Assembly: GCA_017551215.1 (NCBI GenBank) | Contig: JAFZMA010000133.1 | Span: forward strand, 1 to 16,934 | DNA length: 16,934 bases | Direction of reading: 5' to 3' | DNA from: Bacteroidales bacterium | GTDB taxonomy: Bacteria; Bacteroidota; Bacteroidia; Bacteroidales; UBA932 | Shown: positions 1 to 6,808 of the stretch, piece by piece | Layout of the letters: each line of letters starts with the position of its first letter | Position numbering within the stretch: the first letter of the stretch is position 1 | Notes under the pieces: model-generated | What the model was told of the DNA's origin: nothing | What the model saw: the letters and a program-made list of their open reading frames with translations, nothing else | Databases searched by the model: none | Program-made: the position numbers and the translations under genes

Positions 1-510
1 AGCAAGGAGAGCTGGAACCCGGACCGTTTTCCGCCGGTGGAGATTGAGGAGATAGTGCGCCAGGCCGCTGCAACGCCAGCAAAGGCCATAGTCATTACTG
101 GCGGGGAGCCGATGAACTATCCGCTCGACAGGCTTTGCAACCTTCTGAAAGACTACGGATTGGATATCTTTTTGGAGACCAGCGGAAGCAGCCCGATGAG
201 TGGGAAGTTCGACTGGATTTGCCTGAGCCCGAAGCGCAACAAGCCGCCGCGGGAGGAGTTTTTCCCTCTGGCAGATGAGCTGAAAGTGATTGTGGAGACG
301 CCAGAGGATTTTGAGTGGGCGGAGGAGAATCGCCGCAAAGTGCTTGAGGCTCAGCGATGCGGGAACCCATCGCCGAGGAAGTGCATGTTCTTTCTGCAGC
401 CGGAGTGGAGCAGGATGAAGCAGATAGCGCCTGCCATTGTGGAGTATGTGAAGGCCCACCCGGAGTGGAACATTTCCGTCCAGACCCACAAGTTCCTCCG
501 CATCCCGTAA
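1..510 (+). CDS. queE: 7-carboxy-7-deazaguanine synthase QueE (3' part, start outside window)
   Basis: The reading frame is open from base 1, beginning Ser-Lys-Glu-Ser-Trp-Asn-Pro, so the true start and the radical SAM CX3CX2C-type cluster lie left of the window. A GTG at position 37 is an internal Val codon, not a start. Visible are VITGGEP (the SAM-contacting GGEP motif of radical SAM enzymes), LETSG, a CLSPK segment, and the C-terminal VQTHKFLRIP, which closely resembles the QTHK end of QueE. QueE converts 6-carboxy-5,6,7,8-tetrahydropterin to 7-carboxy-7-deazaguanine in the cytoplasm, a step toward queuosine or other 7-deazaguanines. The family assignment is firm from these motifs. The next gene starts 42 nt downstream on the same strand and is not functionally related, so co-transcription is uncertain. 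No pathway partner (queC, queD) is visible here. Confidence 0.93.
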   Translation, partial: SKESWNPDRFPPVEIEEIVRQAAATPAKAIVITGGEPMNYPLDRLCNLLKDYGLDIFLETSGSSPMSGKFDWICLSPKRNKPPREEFFPLADELKVIVETPEDFEWAEENRRKVLEAQRCGNPSPRKCMFFLQPEWSRMKQIAPAIVEYVKAHPEWNISVQTHKFLRIP

Positions 511-552
511 GAAGTTTAGAAAGAAAAACACATAAATATTAATCGACACGTT

Positions 553-1761
553 ATGAGAACATTGAAGTATTTTGTCGCAGCGGTTGCACTGGTGTGCATG
601 ACGTCTGCTGCTTTTGCTCAGCCAAACGTTCCTGAGAAGACTCAGAGGAAGGGCTTTGAGTTCACTACCGTTAAGGCTAATCCTATCACCGGTATCCGCA
701 ATCAGGGTAGCAGCGGTACCTGCTGGGCTTTCTCAACTACCTCTTTCTTTGAGAGCGAGGCCATTAAGAAGGGAACTGCGGACACATCCCTGAATCTTTC
801 TGTAATGTACACTGTTACAAAGAATTACATTGAGAAGATGCGCAAGTATATCCGCGTAGATGGCTATCTGTGCTTTGCAGAGGGTGGTTCTTTTGAGGAT
901 GTTGCACATACCTTTGAGGATTACGGCGTTGTTCTGGAGAAGGATATGCCTAACCTCCTTCCGGGCGAGAAGAGGATTAACTTCCGTGAGCTTACCTCCA
1001 TCAGCACCGGTCTGGCAGAGGCTGGAAAGAAGGCTGGCGGAAAGGTATCGCCGAGATTTATGGAGACCTATAAGGGCATTCTTGAGACCTACCTTGGCAA
1101 GTGCCCTGAGAGCACTACCTACAAGGGTGTTACATACACTCCGAAAGAGTTCGTAACCAAGGGTTTGGGCCTGAATATGGATGACTATGTTTCCCTTACT
1201 TCCTTCACTCATCATCCTTTCTACTCACAGTTTGCAATTGAGGTTCCGGATAACTGGAGATGGGATTTGAGCTACAATATTCCTATCGACGAGCTTATCG
1301 CCATCATGGATAACGCTATTGAGAAGGGCTACACAATTGCTTGGGGTTCAGATGTTAGCGAGACCGGATTTACCCGCGATGGCATTGGTGTTGTTCCGGA
1401 TATGGAAGATTTGGCCAAGAATGCAGTTGGTTCCGACCAGGCAAGATGGGTTGGCGGCAACAATCCTCAGGCAAGGCCTCAGATTGTTGAGCCTGTCAAG
1501 GAGCTGACAATCACCCAGGAGCTGCGTCAGGAGGGCTACGACAACAAAACCACTACAGACGACCATGGTATGCAGATCTTCGGTATCGCAAAGGACCAGA
1601 ACGGCACCAAATACTATATGGTGAAGAACTCTTGGGGTCCTACCGGCAAGTACAAGGGAATATGGTATGTTTCAGAGGCTTTCGTAAGGTATAAGACTAT
1701 GAATATCCTCGTGAACAAGAATGCCGTTCCTAAGGATATCCGCAAAAAGCTGGGAATCTAA
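553..1761 (+). CDS. Exported C1-family cysteine peptidase, bleomycin hydrolase/PepC-like (copy 1)
   Basis: A 402-residue protein with a Sec signal peptide (residues 1-22, cleavage near AFA-Q). The papain-fold machinery is visible: oxyanion Gln51 and nucleophile Cys57 in NQGSSGTCWAF, His338 in TDDHGMQI, and Asn359 in VKNSWGP. The long insert between Cys and His, and the shared C-terminal tail ending KKLGI, fit the C1B bleomycin hydrolase/aminopeptidase C branch rather than classical papain. The role is inferred as periplasmic or surface peptide hydrolysis; most well-studied C1B enzymes are cytoplasmic, so export is notable. No Shine-Dalgarno is seen; the ATG follows an A-rich leader, which is normal for Bacteroidota. 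A closely similar paralogue follows after 27 nt, so the two are probably co-transcribed. No clear TAnnTTTG promoter lies in the 42-nt gap after queE. Exact substrate specificity cannot be read from sequence. Confidence 0.9.
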   Translation: MRTLKYFVAAVALVCMTSAAFAQPNVPEKTQRKGFEFTTVKANPITGIRNQGSSGTCWAFSTTSFFESEAIKKGTADTSLNLSVMYTVTKNYIEKMRKYIRVDGYLCFAEGGSFEDVAHTFEDYGVVLEKDMPNLLPGEKRINFRELTSISTGLAEAGKKAGGKVSPRFMETYKGILETYLGKCPESTTYKGVTYTPKEFVTKGLGLNMDDYVSLTSFTHHPFYSQFAIEVPDNWRWDLSYNIPIDELIAIMDNAIEKGYTIAWGSDVSETGFTRDGIGVVPDMEDLAKNAVGSDQARWVGGNNPQARPQIVEPVKELTITQELRQEGYDNKTTTDDHGMQIFGIAKDQNGTKYYMVKNSWGPTGKYKGIWYVSEAFVRYKTMNILVNKNAVPKDIRKKLGI

Positions 1762-1788
1762 AGAAATATTAACAACAATTACATACGT

Positions 1789-2910
1789 ATGAAGAAACTT
1801 TTCATTGCTGTGGCGGCTCTGTTCCTTGCTTCTGGAGTGTTTGCCCAGCAGACCAAATTCCCGTTCTACGAGTTCACCATCGTAAAGAACAATCCGGCCA
1901 CAGTGGTTAAGGACCAGGCCCGTACAGGCACATGCTGGTGCTTTGCCACAGTGTCTTTCCTTGAGAGTGAGGCTATCCGCAAGGGTACTGCAGATACATC
2001 GCTGAACCTCTCCGAGATGTACATCGTAAGGCAGGAGTATCTACGCAGGGGTGCGGACTTCTACTATCGCAGAGGAAAAGGCCGCAGAGGACCTGGCGGA
2101 ATCTGCCATCAGGCCACTTTGGAGATGGACAAGAAAGGTCTTATGACTGAGGAGGCTTACAGCGGCCTTCTCAATGGCGCCAAGTCTCACAACCACACTC
2201 AGTTGCAGAAGGAGATAGATGACCTTCTGGATACTGCCGTGGTTTTGAAAAAGGGCGTTCCGTACGCTCAGATGAACGAGATTCTGGACAAGTATCTGGG
2301 CAAGGTTCCGGAGACCTTCACCTACAAGGGCAAGGAGTATAATCCTATCACTTTCAGGAATATGCTGGAGCTTAACGGCGAGGATTACATAGAGATTACC
2401 AGCTTTACCCACCATCCGTTCTACGAGAAGTTCATTATAGAGATTCCGGACAACTGGGATATGGCTTCCTCATACAACGTTCCTCTGGATGAGCTGGACG
2501 AGATCTGCACATACGCCTTGCTGCATGGGTTTACAGTTGCATGGGATGCAGATATGAGCGAGATTTACTTTGCTCAGAACAAGCATCTTGCACTGTTTAC
2601 TCCGGAGGAGAATCTCCGTGGGATGAAGGCTGTGGAGAAGAAGTACGTGGAGAATCCTATAGACTCAGATATCCGTCAGGCGATGTGGGATGACTACACC
2701 ACTTCCGATGACCACCTGATGCACATCACCGGTGTTGCCAAGGACCAGGACGGCGTAAAGTACTACATCGTCAAGAACTCCTGGGGCCCGGATAACGGAG
2801 ACGGCTATATCTACGTGTCCGAGAGCTACTTCAAGGCAAAGACCATCCAGATCATGATCCACAAGGATGCCCTGCACAAGGACATGAAGAAGAAGCTCGG
2901 GCTGCGGTAA
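1789..2910 (+). CDS. Exported C1-family cysteine peptidase, bleomycin hydrolase/PepC-like (copy 2)
   Basis: A 373-residue paralogue of the preceding gene, with a signal peptide (residues 1-19, cleavage near VFA-Q). Catalytic elements: Gln43 and Cys49 in KDQARTGTCWCFA, His309 in SDDHLMHI, and Asn330 in VKNSWGP. Blocks nearly identical to copy 1 include GTADTSLNLS, TSFTHHPFY, IPDNW and the C-terminal KKKLG, so this is a tandem duplication followed by divergence. The region about residues 85-165 differs clearly, with a basic stretch RRGKGRRGPGG near residues 95-104. This suggests changed specificity or partner while the active site is kept. It should hydrolyse peptides outside the cytoplasm. The 27-nt spacer is AT-rich with no promoter or terminator, so an operon with copy 1 is likely. 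Transcription probably ends at the hairpin at 3033-3066. Confidence 0.9.
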   Translation: MKKLFIAVAALFLASGVFAQQTKFPFYEFTIVKNNPATVVKDQARTGTCWCFATVSFLESEAIRKGTADTSLNLSEMYIVRQEYLRRGADFYYRRGKGRRGPGGICHQATLEMDKKGLMTEEAYSGLLNGAKSHNHTQLQKEIDDLLDTAVVLKKGVPYAQMNEILDKYLGKVPETFTYKGKEYNPITFRNMLELNGEDYIEITSFTHHPFYEKFIIEIPDNWDMASSYNVPLDELDEICTYALLHGFTVAWDADMSEIYFAQNKHLALFTPEENLRGMKAVEKKYVENPIDSDIRQAMWDDYTTSDDHLMHITGVAKDQDGVKYYIVKNSWGPDNGDGYIYVSESYFKAKTIQIMIHKDALHKDMKKKLGLR

Positions 2911-2911
2911 G

Positions 2912-3000
2912 AGCGTGGCGGTGCAGCGTGGCGGTGCTGCATGGCGGTGCTCTGCGTGGCGGTGCTCTGCGTTGGTCTGCGTGGGTCTACGCGGCTCTGC
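2912..3000. repeat. GC-rich degenerate short tandem repeat
   Basis: Directly after the stop of the second C1 peptidase, the nonamer TGGCGGTGC occurs four times, at 2916, 2929, 2942 and 2957 (spacings 13, 13 and 15). Decayed units of the type GCGTGGGTCT follow to about 3000. The tract is far richer in G and C than the flanks. The 316-nt gap 2911-3226 otherwise holds the hairpin at 3033-3066, an AT-rich stretch, and the pssA promoter element. I see no gene in it on either strand. The repeat looks like a small minisatellite; a role is not evident. Confidence 0.75.
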
Positions 3001-3032
3001 AACCTAACTGCCTAATACACAGCGAATTAATT

Positions 3033-3066
3033 AAACGAACCCCTGAGGAAATACGGGGGTTCGTTT
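3033..3066 (+). terminator. Hairpin terminator after the C1 peptidase pair
   Basis: AAACGAACCCC (3033-3043) pairs perfectly with GGGGTTCGTTT (3056-3066) around a 12-nt loop. The A-run before and the T-run closing the stem, followed by GCTTATATATTT, fit an intrinsic terminator, although the T-tract is interrupted. It would end the queE/C1 peptidase transcripts before pssA. Confidence 0.7.
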
Positions 3067-3211
3067 GCTTATATATTTGAATATCAGGAGATTAAGTTGC
3101 AGGACTTTTGTGTCGGATTTATGTTGCCGTTTTAAACTTGTTGAATACGCTGGTGTGGTGCCGGGCAATTGATAGTCTGGTCTAGTATGCAGCAGTTGGA
3201 TTACATTTTCT

Positions 3212-3219
3212 TATCTTTG
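3212..3219 (+). promoter_or_regulatory. Bacteroidota -7 promoter element for pssA
   Basis: TATCTTTG matches the Bacteroidota consensus TAnnTTTG exactly. No good TTTG/TTG lies at the expected 19-21 nt upstream; the TTGG at 3196 is only 12 nt away. The element ends 7 nt before the pssA ATG at 3227, so transcription would start at or within a few bases of the start codon. Confidence 0.55.
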
Positions 3220-3226
3220 CAATGCA

Positions 3227-4135
3227 ATGGGAATCAGAAAGCACATACCGAATGCTTTGACTTGCTGCAACCTGCTTTGTGGCTGTTTGGCTGTTATTTG
3301 CTCATCCAACCCTGTTGCACCCCTTCCTTTCGTGTTGCTGGCAGCATTTTTCGATTTTTTCGACGGTCTTGCTGCAAGATCACTGAAAGCATACTCGCAG
3401 ATAGGGAAAGATCTTGATTCCCTTGCTGATATGGTGAGTTTTGGCGTTGCTCCGGCCATTGTAGGATACAAATACATTCTTGGCCTTGGAGTAAAGGCAT
3501 TTGGATATGATCAGCCGTTGTCGGTTTATTTCTTAAGGAATTGGTGGCCGGCGGATTATATTGCAAATCAGCCGGCTATGAAGATTCAGGCAGATGGGGC
3601 CTTCCTTCCGCTTAGTGGCGGAAATTTCACTCTCTATCTGATAGCATTGATGTTGCCGCTTTTCATTGCGGTCTTCTCGGCCTTGAGACTGGCCAAGTTC
3701 AACAACGATACCCGTCAGAGAGATAATTTCATAGGGCTTGCCACCCCGGCTTGTGCCATATTCTATATTTCACTCTTTTTGGCATTATATCCTGAACTTA
3801 CCCATAGGTATTACTTGTTTACGGCTGATCAAGGTTATCCTAATCCGGCCCTTTGGGTTACTAATTGGCTCCCGGCCATCATCGTGCCGGTGCTGTGCTG
3901 GCTGCTGGTGAGCGAGATACCGATGTTCTCCATGAAGTTCCGCAACCTCTCCTGGCAGGATAACAAGGTCAGGTACATCTTCCTGTTGATTACGTTGGTG
4001 GAAATCGTGATGACGATAATGGGGGCCTTCCCGTTTGCAGGCTGCCTCTGCGCTATAATCTTGACATACATCATCCTCAACTTCCTGCTGCTTGCCTTCC
4101 GCCGCAAGTCTTCTCGGGTCCAAAAAGATTTTTGA
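3227..4135 (+). CDS. pssA: CDP-diacylglycerol--serine O-phosphatidyltransferase
   Basis: A 302-residue integral membrane protein of the CDP-alcohol phosphatidyltransferase family. The full signature DxxDGxxAR...GxxxDxxxD is present: Asp43, Asp46-Gly47, Ala50-Arg51, Gly60, Asp64 and Asp68. Hydrophobic segments lie before the signature (about 10-42) and through the C-terminal two-thirds (about 135-165, 175-190, 215-235, 250-290). The N-terminal motif IPNALTCCNLLCG is characteristic of phosphatidylserine synthases of this type. The enzyme makes phosphatidylserine from CDP-diacylglycerol and serine in the inner membrane; decarboxylation then gives phosphatidylethanolamine. No psd gene is next to it in the window. 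The ATG at 3227 is chosen over an out-of-frame ATG at 3222 because only this frame encodes the family. The likely promoter is 7 nt upstream. Confidence 0.92.
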   Translation: MGIRKHIPNALTCCNLLCGCLAVICSSNPVAPLPFVLLAAFFDFFDGLAARSLKAYSQIGKDLDSLADMVSFGVAPAIVGYKYILGLGVKAFGYDQPLSVYFLRNWWPADYIANQPAMKIQADGAFLPLSGGNFTLYLIALMLPLFIAVFSALRLAKFNNDTRQRDNFIGLATPACAIFYISLFLALYPELTHRYYLFTADQGYPNPALWVTNWLPAIIVPVLCWLLVSEIPMFSMKFRNLSWQDNKVRYIFLLITLVEIVMTIMGAFPFAGCLCAIILTYIILNFLLLAFRRKSSRVQKDF

Positions 4136-4152
4136 AAGAAAAGAATGTTTTT

Positions 4153-4183
4153 TTTGGAGAATTGAAAAAAGGCTGTATATTTG
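4153..4183 (+). promoter_or_regulatory. Promoter of the tRNA-Lys gene
   Basis: TTTG (4153-4156) and TATATTTG (4176-4183) are separated by 19 nt, a full match to the Bacteroidota primary-sigma promoter. The predicted start, about 5-8 nt after the -7 box, lies roughly 27 nt before the mature tRNA 5' end. Confidence 0.85.
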
Positions 4184-4216
4184 CAGTCCCAAAACGGAAG
4201 CAATTCCGCGGAAGCT

Positions 4217-4289
4217 GACTCGCTAGCTCAGCTGGTAGAGCACGACACTCTTAATGTTGGGGTCCAGGGTTCGATCCCCTGGCGGGTCA
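4217..4289 (+). tRNA. tRNA-Lys, anticodon CTT
   Basis: A complete cloverleaf folds. The 7-bp acceptor stem is GACTCGC with GCGGGTC (one G-T pair). The D arm is GCTC-loop-GAGC. The anticodon stem CGACA/TGTTG carries the 7-nt loop CTCTTAA with anticodon CTT (Lys, reads AAG). The variable region has 5 nt, and the T arm is CAGGG-TTCGATC-CCCTG. The discriminator is A at 4289; CCA is not encoded. It stands alone between its own promoter and terminator, not in a tRNA cluster. Confidence 0.96.
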
Positions 4290-4292
4290 CTT

Positions 4293-4326
4293 AAAAGCCT
4301 TGCAATCAATTGGTTGCAAGGCTTTT
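4293..4326 (+). terminator. Intrinsic terminator of the tRNA-Lys gene
   Basis: AAAAGCCTTGCAA (4293-4305) pairs with TTGCAAGGCTTTT (4314-4326) over 13 bp with an 8-nt loop. It is followed by the T-rich CTTTTATTT and begins 3 nt after the tRNA discriminator base. The stem is symmetrical and could also work for the minus-strand DUF805 gene ending at 4409. Confidence 0.9.
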
Positions 4327-4408
4327 CTTTTATTTCTAGTTCAGGGCAGTTGCCCGGCATGTCCCGGCGATTAGGGCATTTGCTGCGGTATGAGGGCTTA
4401 GAGCGCAG

Positions 4409-5023
4409 TTATCGCTGAGGAAAAGGCTCTTGGTCTGGTTTGAAATACTTTGGAGAGGGGCCCCATTCGTTGGATTCCTTCTTGCTGTCAGTACACATCC
4501 AGACGAGAAATATTATCATTATGGTCAGTGATATCAGATAGGCTACCGGGATGGAATACCATAAGCTGTGGTTGTATATCGTAAGTATCACTGTACCAGC
4601 TATCATCAGCGGAGAAATTACCATAGGAAGCATCAGATACCAGCCGCTGAGGCCGATATCGTGGAGCCTTCTGGCGGCTGCGGACAGGTTTGGAATGATT
4701 AGGGCGATGCTGACTAACGCATAGAGCCACATACCGGGATTCTTCAGATATAAGTCAATAGGATTAAAGTTGTTAAGGACTTCTTCAGATTCTGTAATTC
4801 CTAAGATAATTACCTGAATAATGACGCATGACACTGCAACAAAGCCGAGTATGGTGCTCAAGAGGTATTGTGCCAGCATGAACCACCAGTATTCGCTGCG
4901 GCGGGCTCTGCCGGAGAATACGGCGTATTTCTTTATAAGACATGTCTTTGTGGCCTCCCACAGAGATGGCTTCCGCCTTACCATGAACTCAGGCTGGTAG
5001 AAATTTGTAGCGTTGGTTTCCAT
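4409..5023 (-). CDS. DUF805 family membrane protein
   Basis: A 204-residue inner-membrane protein. The DUF805 signatures are clear: FSGRARRSEYWWF (residues 36-48), then after two hydrophobic segments ARRLHDIGLSGW (117-128), and a GPSP near 188-191 after the last membrane segment. Hydrophobic segments are about 49-75, 98-115, 128-150 and 158-177. The N-terminal 35 residues are soluble. The molecular function of DUF805 is not established. It begins 42 nt after the stop of the DUF1460 gene on the same strand and is probably co-transcribed with it. Its last codons (Pro-Gln-Arg-stop) lie inside a 12-bp word, ATCGCTGAGGAA on the + strand, that recurs at two other gene ends in this window. Confidence 0.88.
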   Translation of the reverse strand: METNATNFYQPEFMVRRKPSLWEATKTCLIKKYAVFSGRARRSEYWWFMLAQYLLSTILGFVAVSCVIIQVIILGITESEEVLNNFNPIDLYLKNPGMWLYALVSIALIIPNLSAAARRLHDIGLSGWYLMLPMVISPLMIAGTVILTIYNHSLWYSIPVAYLISLTIMIIFLVWMCTDSKKESNEWGPSPKYFKPDQEPFPQR

Positions 5024-5065
5024 ATCGTGCTGTACCTGTGGCTTTTGCGATGCGTTTTAAACGGG

Positions 5066-6052
5066 TTAGCGAACCCGGATAACCTTGATGCCGTTGATGT
5101 ATTTGCTGGAATTTGCATACTCGGCGATGGTCTTTTCGTCTATGACCACCTTCATTTTGCCCATGGAGGCGTGGATAAAGCCGAGCTTACCGTCTTTTCT
5201 CCAGAAGGCGATGGCAACGTGGGCTATGTCCAGACCGTTTGTGGTTGACATGTAACCGATTATGTCTCCGCTCTTTATGGACTTTTCGTTGGCCTTGATC
5301 CTTTCCTGTGGAATGTAGGTGTATGGCTGGGAGTTGAGCTCTGCTTCCACCTTAGCAATGGTCTTGTAGTCCTTGGTGGCCTGGTTCATGGTGCAGGTTT
5401 CCTGGGTGCCGTCTTCCGGCAGGCAGCATTCTTCTTCTACCTCAGCGTCTTTGAGGTGGGCATATCTCTTGTAGTTCTTGGTCATGAAGTAGATAGGGTG
5501 GTCATACTCTTCTCCGCCGCATTTGAGGGTTATATCATCCAGAATGCCGCGTTTTTCTCCCTGGCGGATCCATTCCGTGGTGTAGTGGATGCGGTCTGAG
5601 TAGCAGCGTACCATTCCGTAGCGGTAGCGGCTCTGGCGAATCATCTGGCAGAGCTTGTCAAAACTTGCGTCCTTGCCGAACAGCTTTACTGTAAGTGCCA
5701 GATTCATACAGGTTTCCACAAAGATTATGCAGTCTGTCTTGCTGAGGTAAACCCTTACGTCCTCGCTGTCTCCCTCCTCCAGGGTTCCGGCTACATATTC
5801 GTTGCCCATAAGCTTTTGTGCAGCCATTACCATGAGCTGGCCAGTGGTTTTGCTGTCTTTATAAGGAAGCAGGTCTTTCATTATTTTCTCGGCGACAGGG
5901 ATGTCCTTCTTCAGTGTGATAGCGTAGAAGTCAGGGTCTGACGACAGCTTGATGGTATCGTTTTGAGCAGAGGCTGTCACGGCTGAGGATAAAGAAAATA
6001 GCAACGCAAAACAGATTGCGTAGGCAGTTCTTTTGATGTTGGTCTTATTCAT
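5066..6052 (-). CDS. DUF1460 protein, exported N-acetylmuramoyl-L-alanine amidase-like hydrolase
   Basis: A 328-residue protein with a signal peptide (residues 1-29, cleavage near ASA-Q). The DUF1460 pattern, a NlpC/P60-like papain-fold group thought to act on peptidoglycan peptides or amides, is visible: YVAGTLE (86-92), then Asp107-Cys108 in TDCIIFVETC with Cys108 as likely nucleophile, GDIIGY (262-267), LDIAHVAI with His278, and FIHAS with His294. Peptidoglycan remodelling or recycling in the periplasm is inferred; the exact bond cut is not known. The mature part has eight cysteines, including Cys209, Cys210 and Cys220 in an acidic insert, more than usual for an exported Bacteroidota protein. 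The DUF805 gene follows after 42 nt. No full -7/-33 promoter is seen; TATCTTTA (minus strand, 6117-6124) is a 7/8 match. Confidence 0.85.
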   Translation of the reverse strand: MNKTNIKRTAYAICFALLFSLSSAVTASAQNDTIKLSSDPDFYAITLKKDIPVAEKIMKDLLPYKDSKTTGQLMVMAAQKLMGNEYVAGTLEEGDSEDVRVYLSKTDCIIFVETCMNLALTVKLFGKDASFDKLCQMIRQSRYRYGMVRCYSDRIHYTTEWIRQGEKRGILDDITLKCGGEEYDHPIYFMTKNYKRYAHLKDAEVEEECCLPEDGTQETCTMNQATKDYKTIAKVEAELNSQPYTYIPQERIKANEKSIKSGDIIGYMSTTNGLDIAHVAIAFWRKDGKLGFIHASMGKMKVVIDEKTIAEYANSSKYINGIKVIRVR

Positions 6053-6053
6053 A

Positions 6054-6086
6054 TTGAGGAATTTTCAATCCAGATTATTATATTTG
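6054..6086 (+). promoter_or_regulatory. Promoter of the DUF47/PhoU-like gene
   Basis: TATATTTG (6079-6086) matches the Bacteroidota -7 consensus exactly, and TTGA (6054-6057) lies 21 nt upstream. The predicted start near 6092 gives a leader of roughly 70 nt. The upstream box overlaps the first codon of the divergent DUF1460 gene. Confidence 0.6.
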
Positions 6087-6091
6087 TAATC

Positions 6092-6113
6092 AGCGATGGG
6101 TTTTCCAATCGCT
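6092..6113 (+). other. Hairpin at the predicted 5' end of the DUF47 transcript
   Basis: AGCGATGGG (6092-6100) pairs with CCAATCGCT (6105-6113) around a TTTT loop with a single G-A mismatch. It coincides with the predicted transcription start, so it may cap the mRNA 5' end. It does not match a riboswitch I recognise. Confidence 0.4.
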
Positions 6114-6159
6114 TGGTAAAGATAAGAATTTTCACAAAGAATCGGTTTCTAACGTTTTT

Positions 6160-6804
6160 ATGAGCTTCAACATTTTTTGCAGAAGAGGCGGGGGAGAGGT
6201 TTTCTTCCCTCTTTTCAAGGAGCAGAGCGCTTTGATTTCCAAGGCTGCGGCATTGCTGGTGGATATCCTCAAGGAAGAGTCCTACGAGAAAAAGAAGGAA
6301 CTGGCCAGGCAGATGAAAGAGGTTGAGAGAGAGGGAGATATAGTTGACGCAAAGATTTCCGGAATCCTGTATAAGGCTCACAGGGTGCCGTTCGAGAGGG
6401 AGGATGTCCAGACTCTGGGTTCCAGAATGGAGTCTTTCCTGGACATGATTCACGATTCTGCCAAGAAGCTTGTGATTTACAGGCCGAATTTTACGGACAG
6501 TTCCTGGGTGGAGATAGGTGAGGAGATTATGGAAGATGCGCGCCTTTTGAAGTCCATTACAGACGATCTTGACCAGTGGAAGAAGAAGGGAGAGGATCTT
6601 AAGTCCCTGTGCGGCAAGATAAAGGAGATAGAGAGCGAGGTTGATGATATCTACGAGAACTATATGAGCCATCTTTTTGAGGCTGAGACAAATGGCATCG
6701 AACTTACCAAGTGCAAGAATATTGTGCAGTCTCTGGAGGATACCACGGATGTTGCCAAGGAAATCGGCGACACTATAAAGCTTATGCTGGTAAAGGAGGG
6801 CTAA
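6160..6804 (+). CDS. DUF47 / PhoU-like regulator of phosphate transport
   Basis: A 214-residue cytoplasmic, almost wholly helical protein of the DUF47 family, which is related to PhoU. It starts with the family-typical FFPLFKEQ (residues 15-22). Acidic helical motifs follow: EVEREGD (54-60) near the N-terminus, MIHDSAKK (96-103), and IKEIESEVDDIYENY (154-168) with the last helix DVAKEIGDTIKLML. The repeated ExxxD-type residues are the kind that bind metal ions in PhoU proteins. In most genomes this gene stands directly before a Pit-type phosphate transporter and is thought to regulate it. Here no transporter follows: the next gene is a convergent protease whose stop is 4 nt away. The start at 6160 is about 70 nt after the predicted transcription start. 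Confidence 0.87.
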   Translation: MSFNIFCRRGGGEVFFPLFKEQSALISKAAALLVDILKEESYEKKKELARQMKEVEREGDIVDAKISGILYKAHRVPFEREDVQTLGSRMESFLDMIHDSAKKLVIYRPNFTDSSWVEIGEEIMEDARLLKSITDDLDQWKKKGEDLKSLCGKIKEIESEVDDIYENYMSHLFEAETNGIELTKCKNIVQSLEDTTDVAKEIGDTIKLMLVKEG

Positions 6805-6808
6805 TTAT

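Noticed and set aside
37..39. GTG as start codon of queE
   Set aside because: The frame is open to base 1 and the residues before it (WNPDRFPP) fit the interior of QueE, so the gene is cut by the window edge.
511..552. Promoter for the first C1 peptidase in the gap after queE
   Set aside because: TAAATATT is only a partial match to the -7 consensus and no -33 box is visible.
2911..3015. Translational read-through extension of the second C1 peptidase
   Set aside because: The frame stays open for 34 codons after TAA, but the extension is repeat-derived and Cys/Arg-rich, while the normal C-terminus matches that of copy 1.
4217..4289. tRNA-Lys as an integration site of a mobile element
   Set aside because: I found no direct repeat of the tRNA 3' end elsewhere in the window, and no integrase or phage gene.
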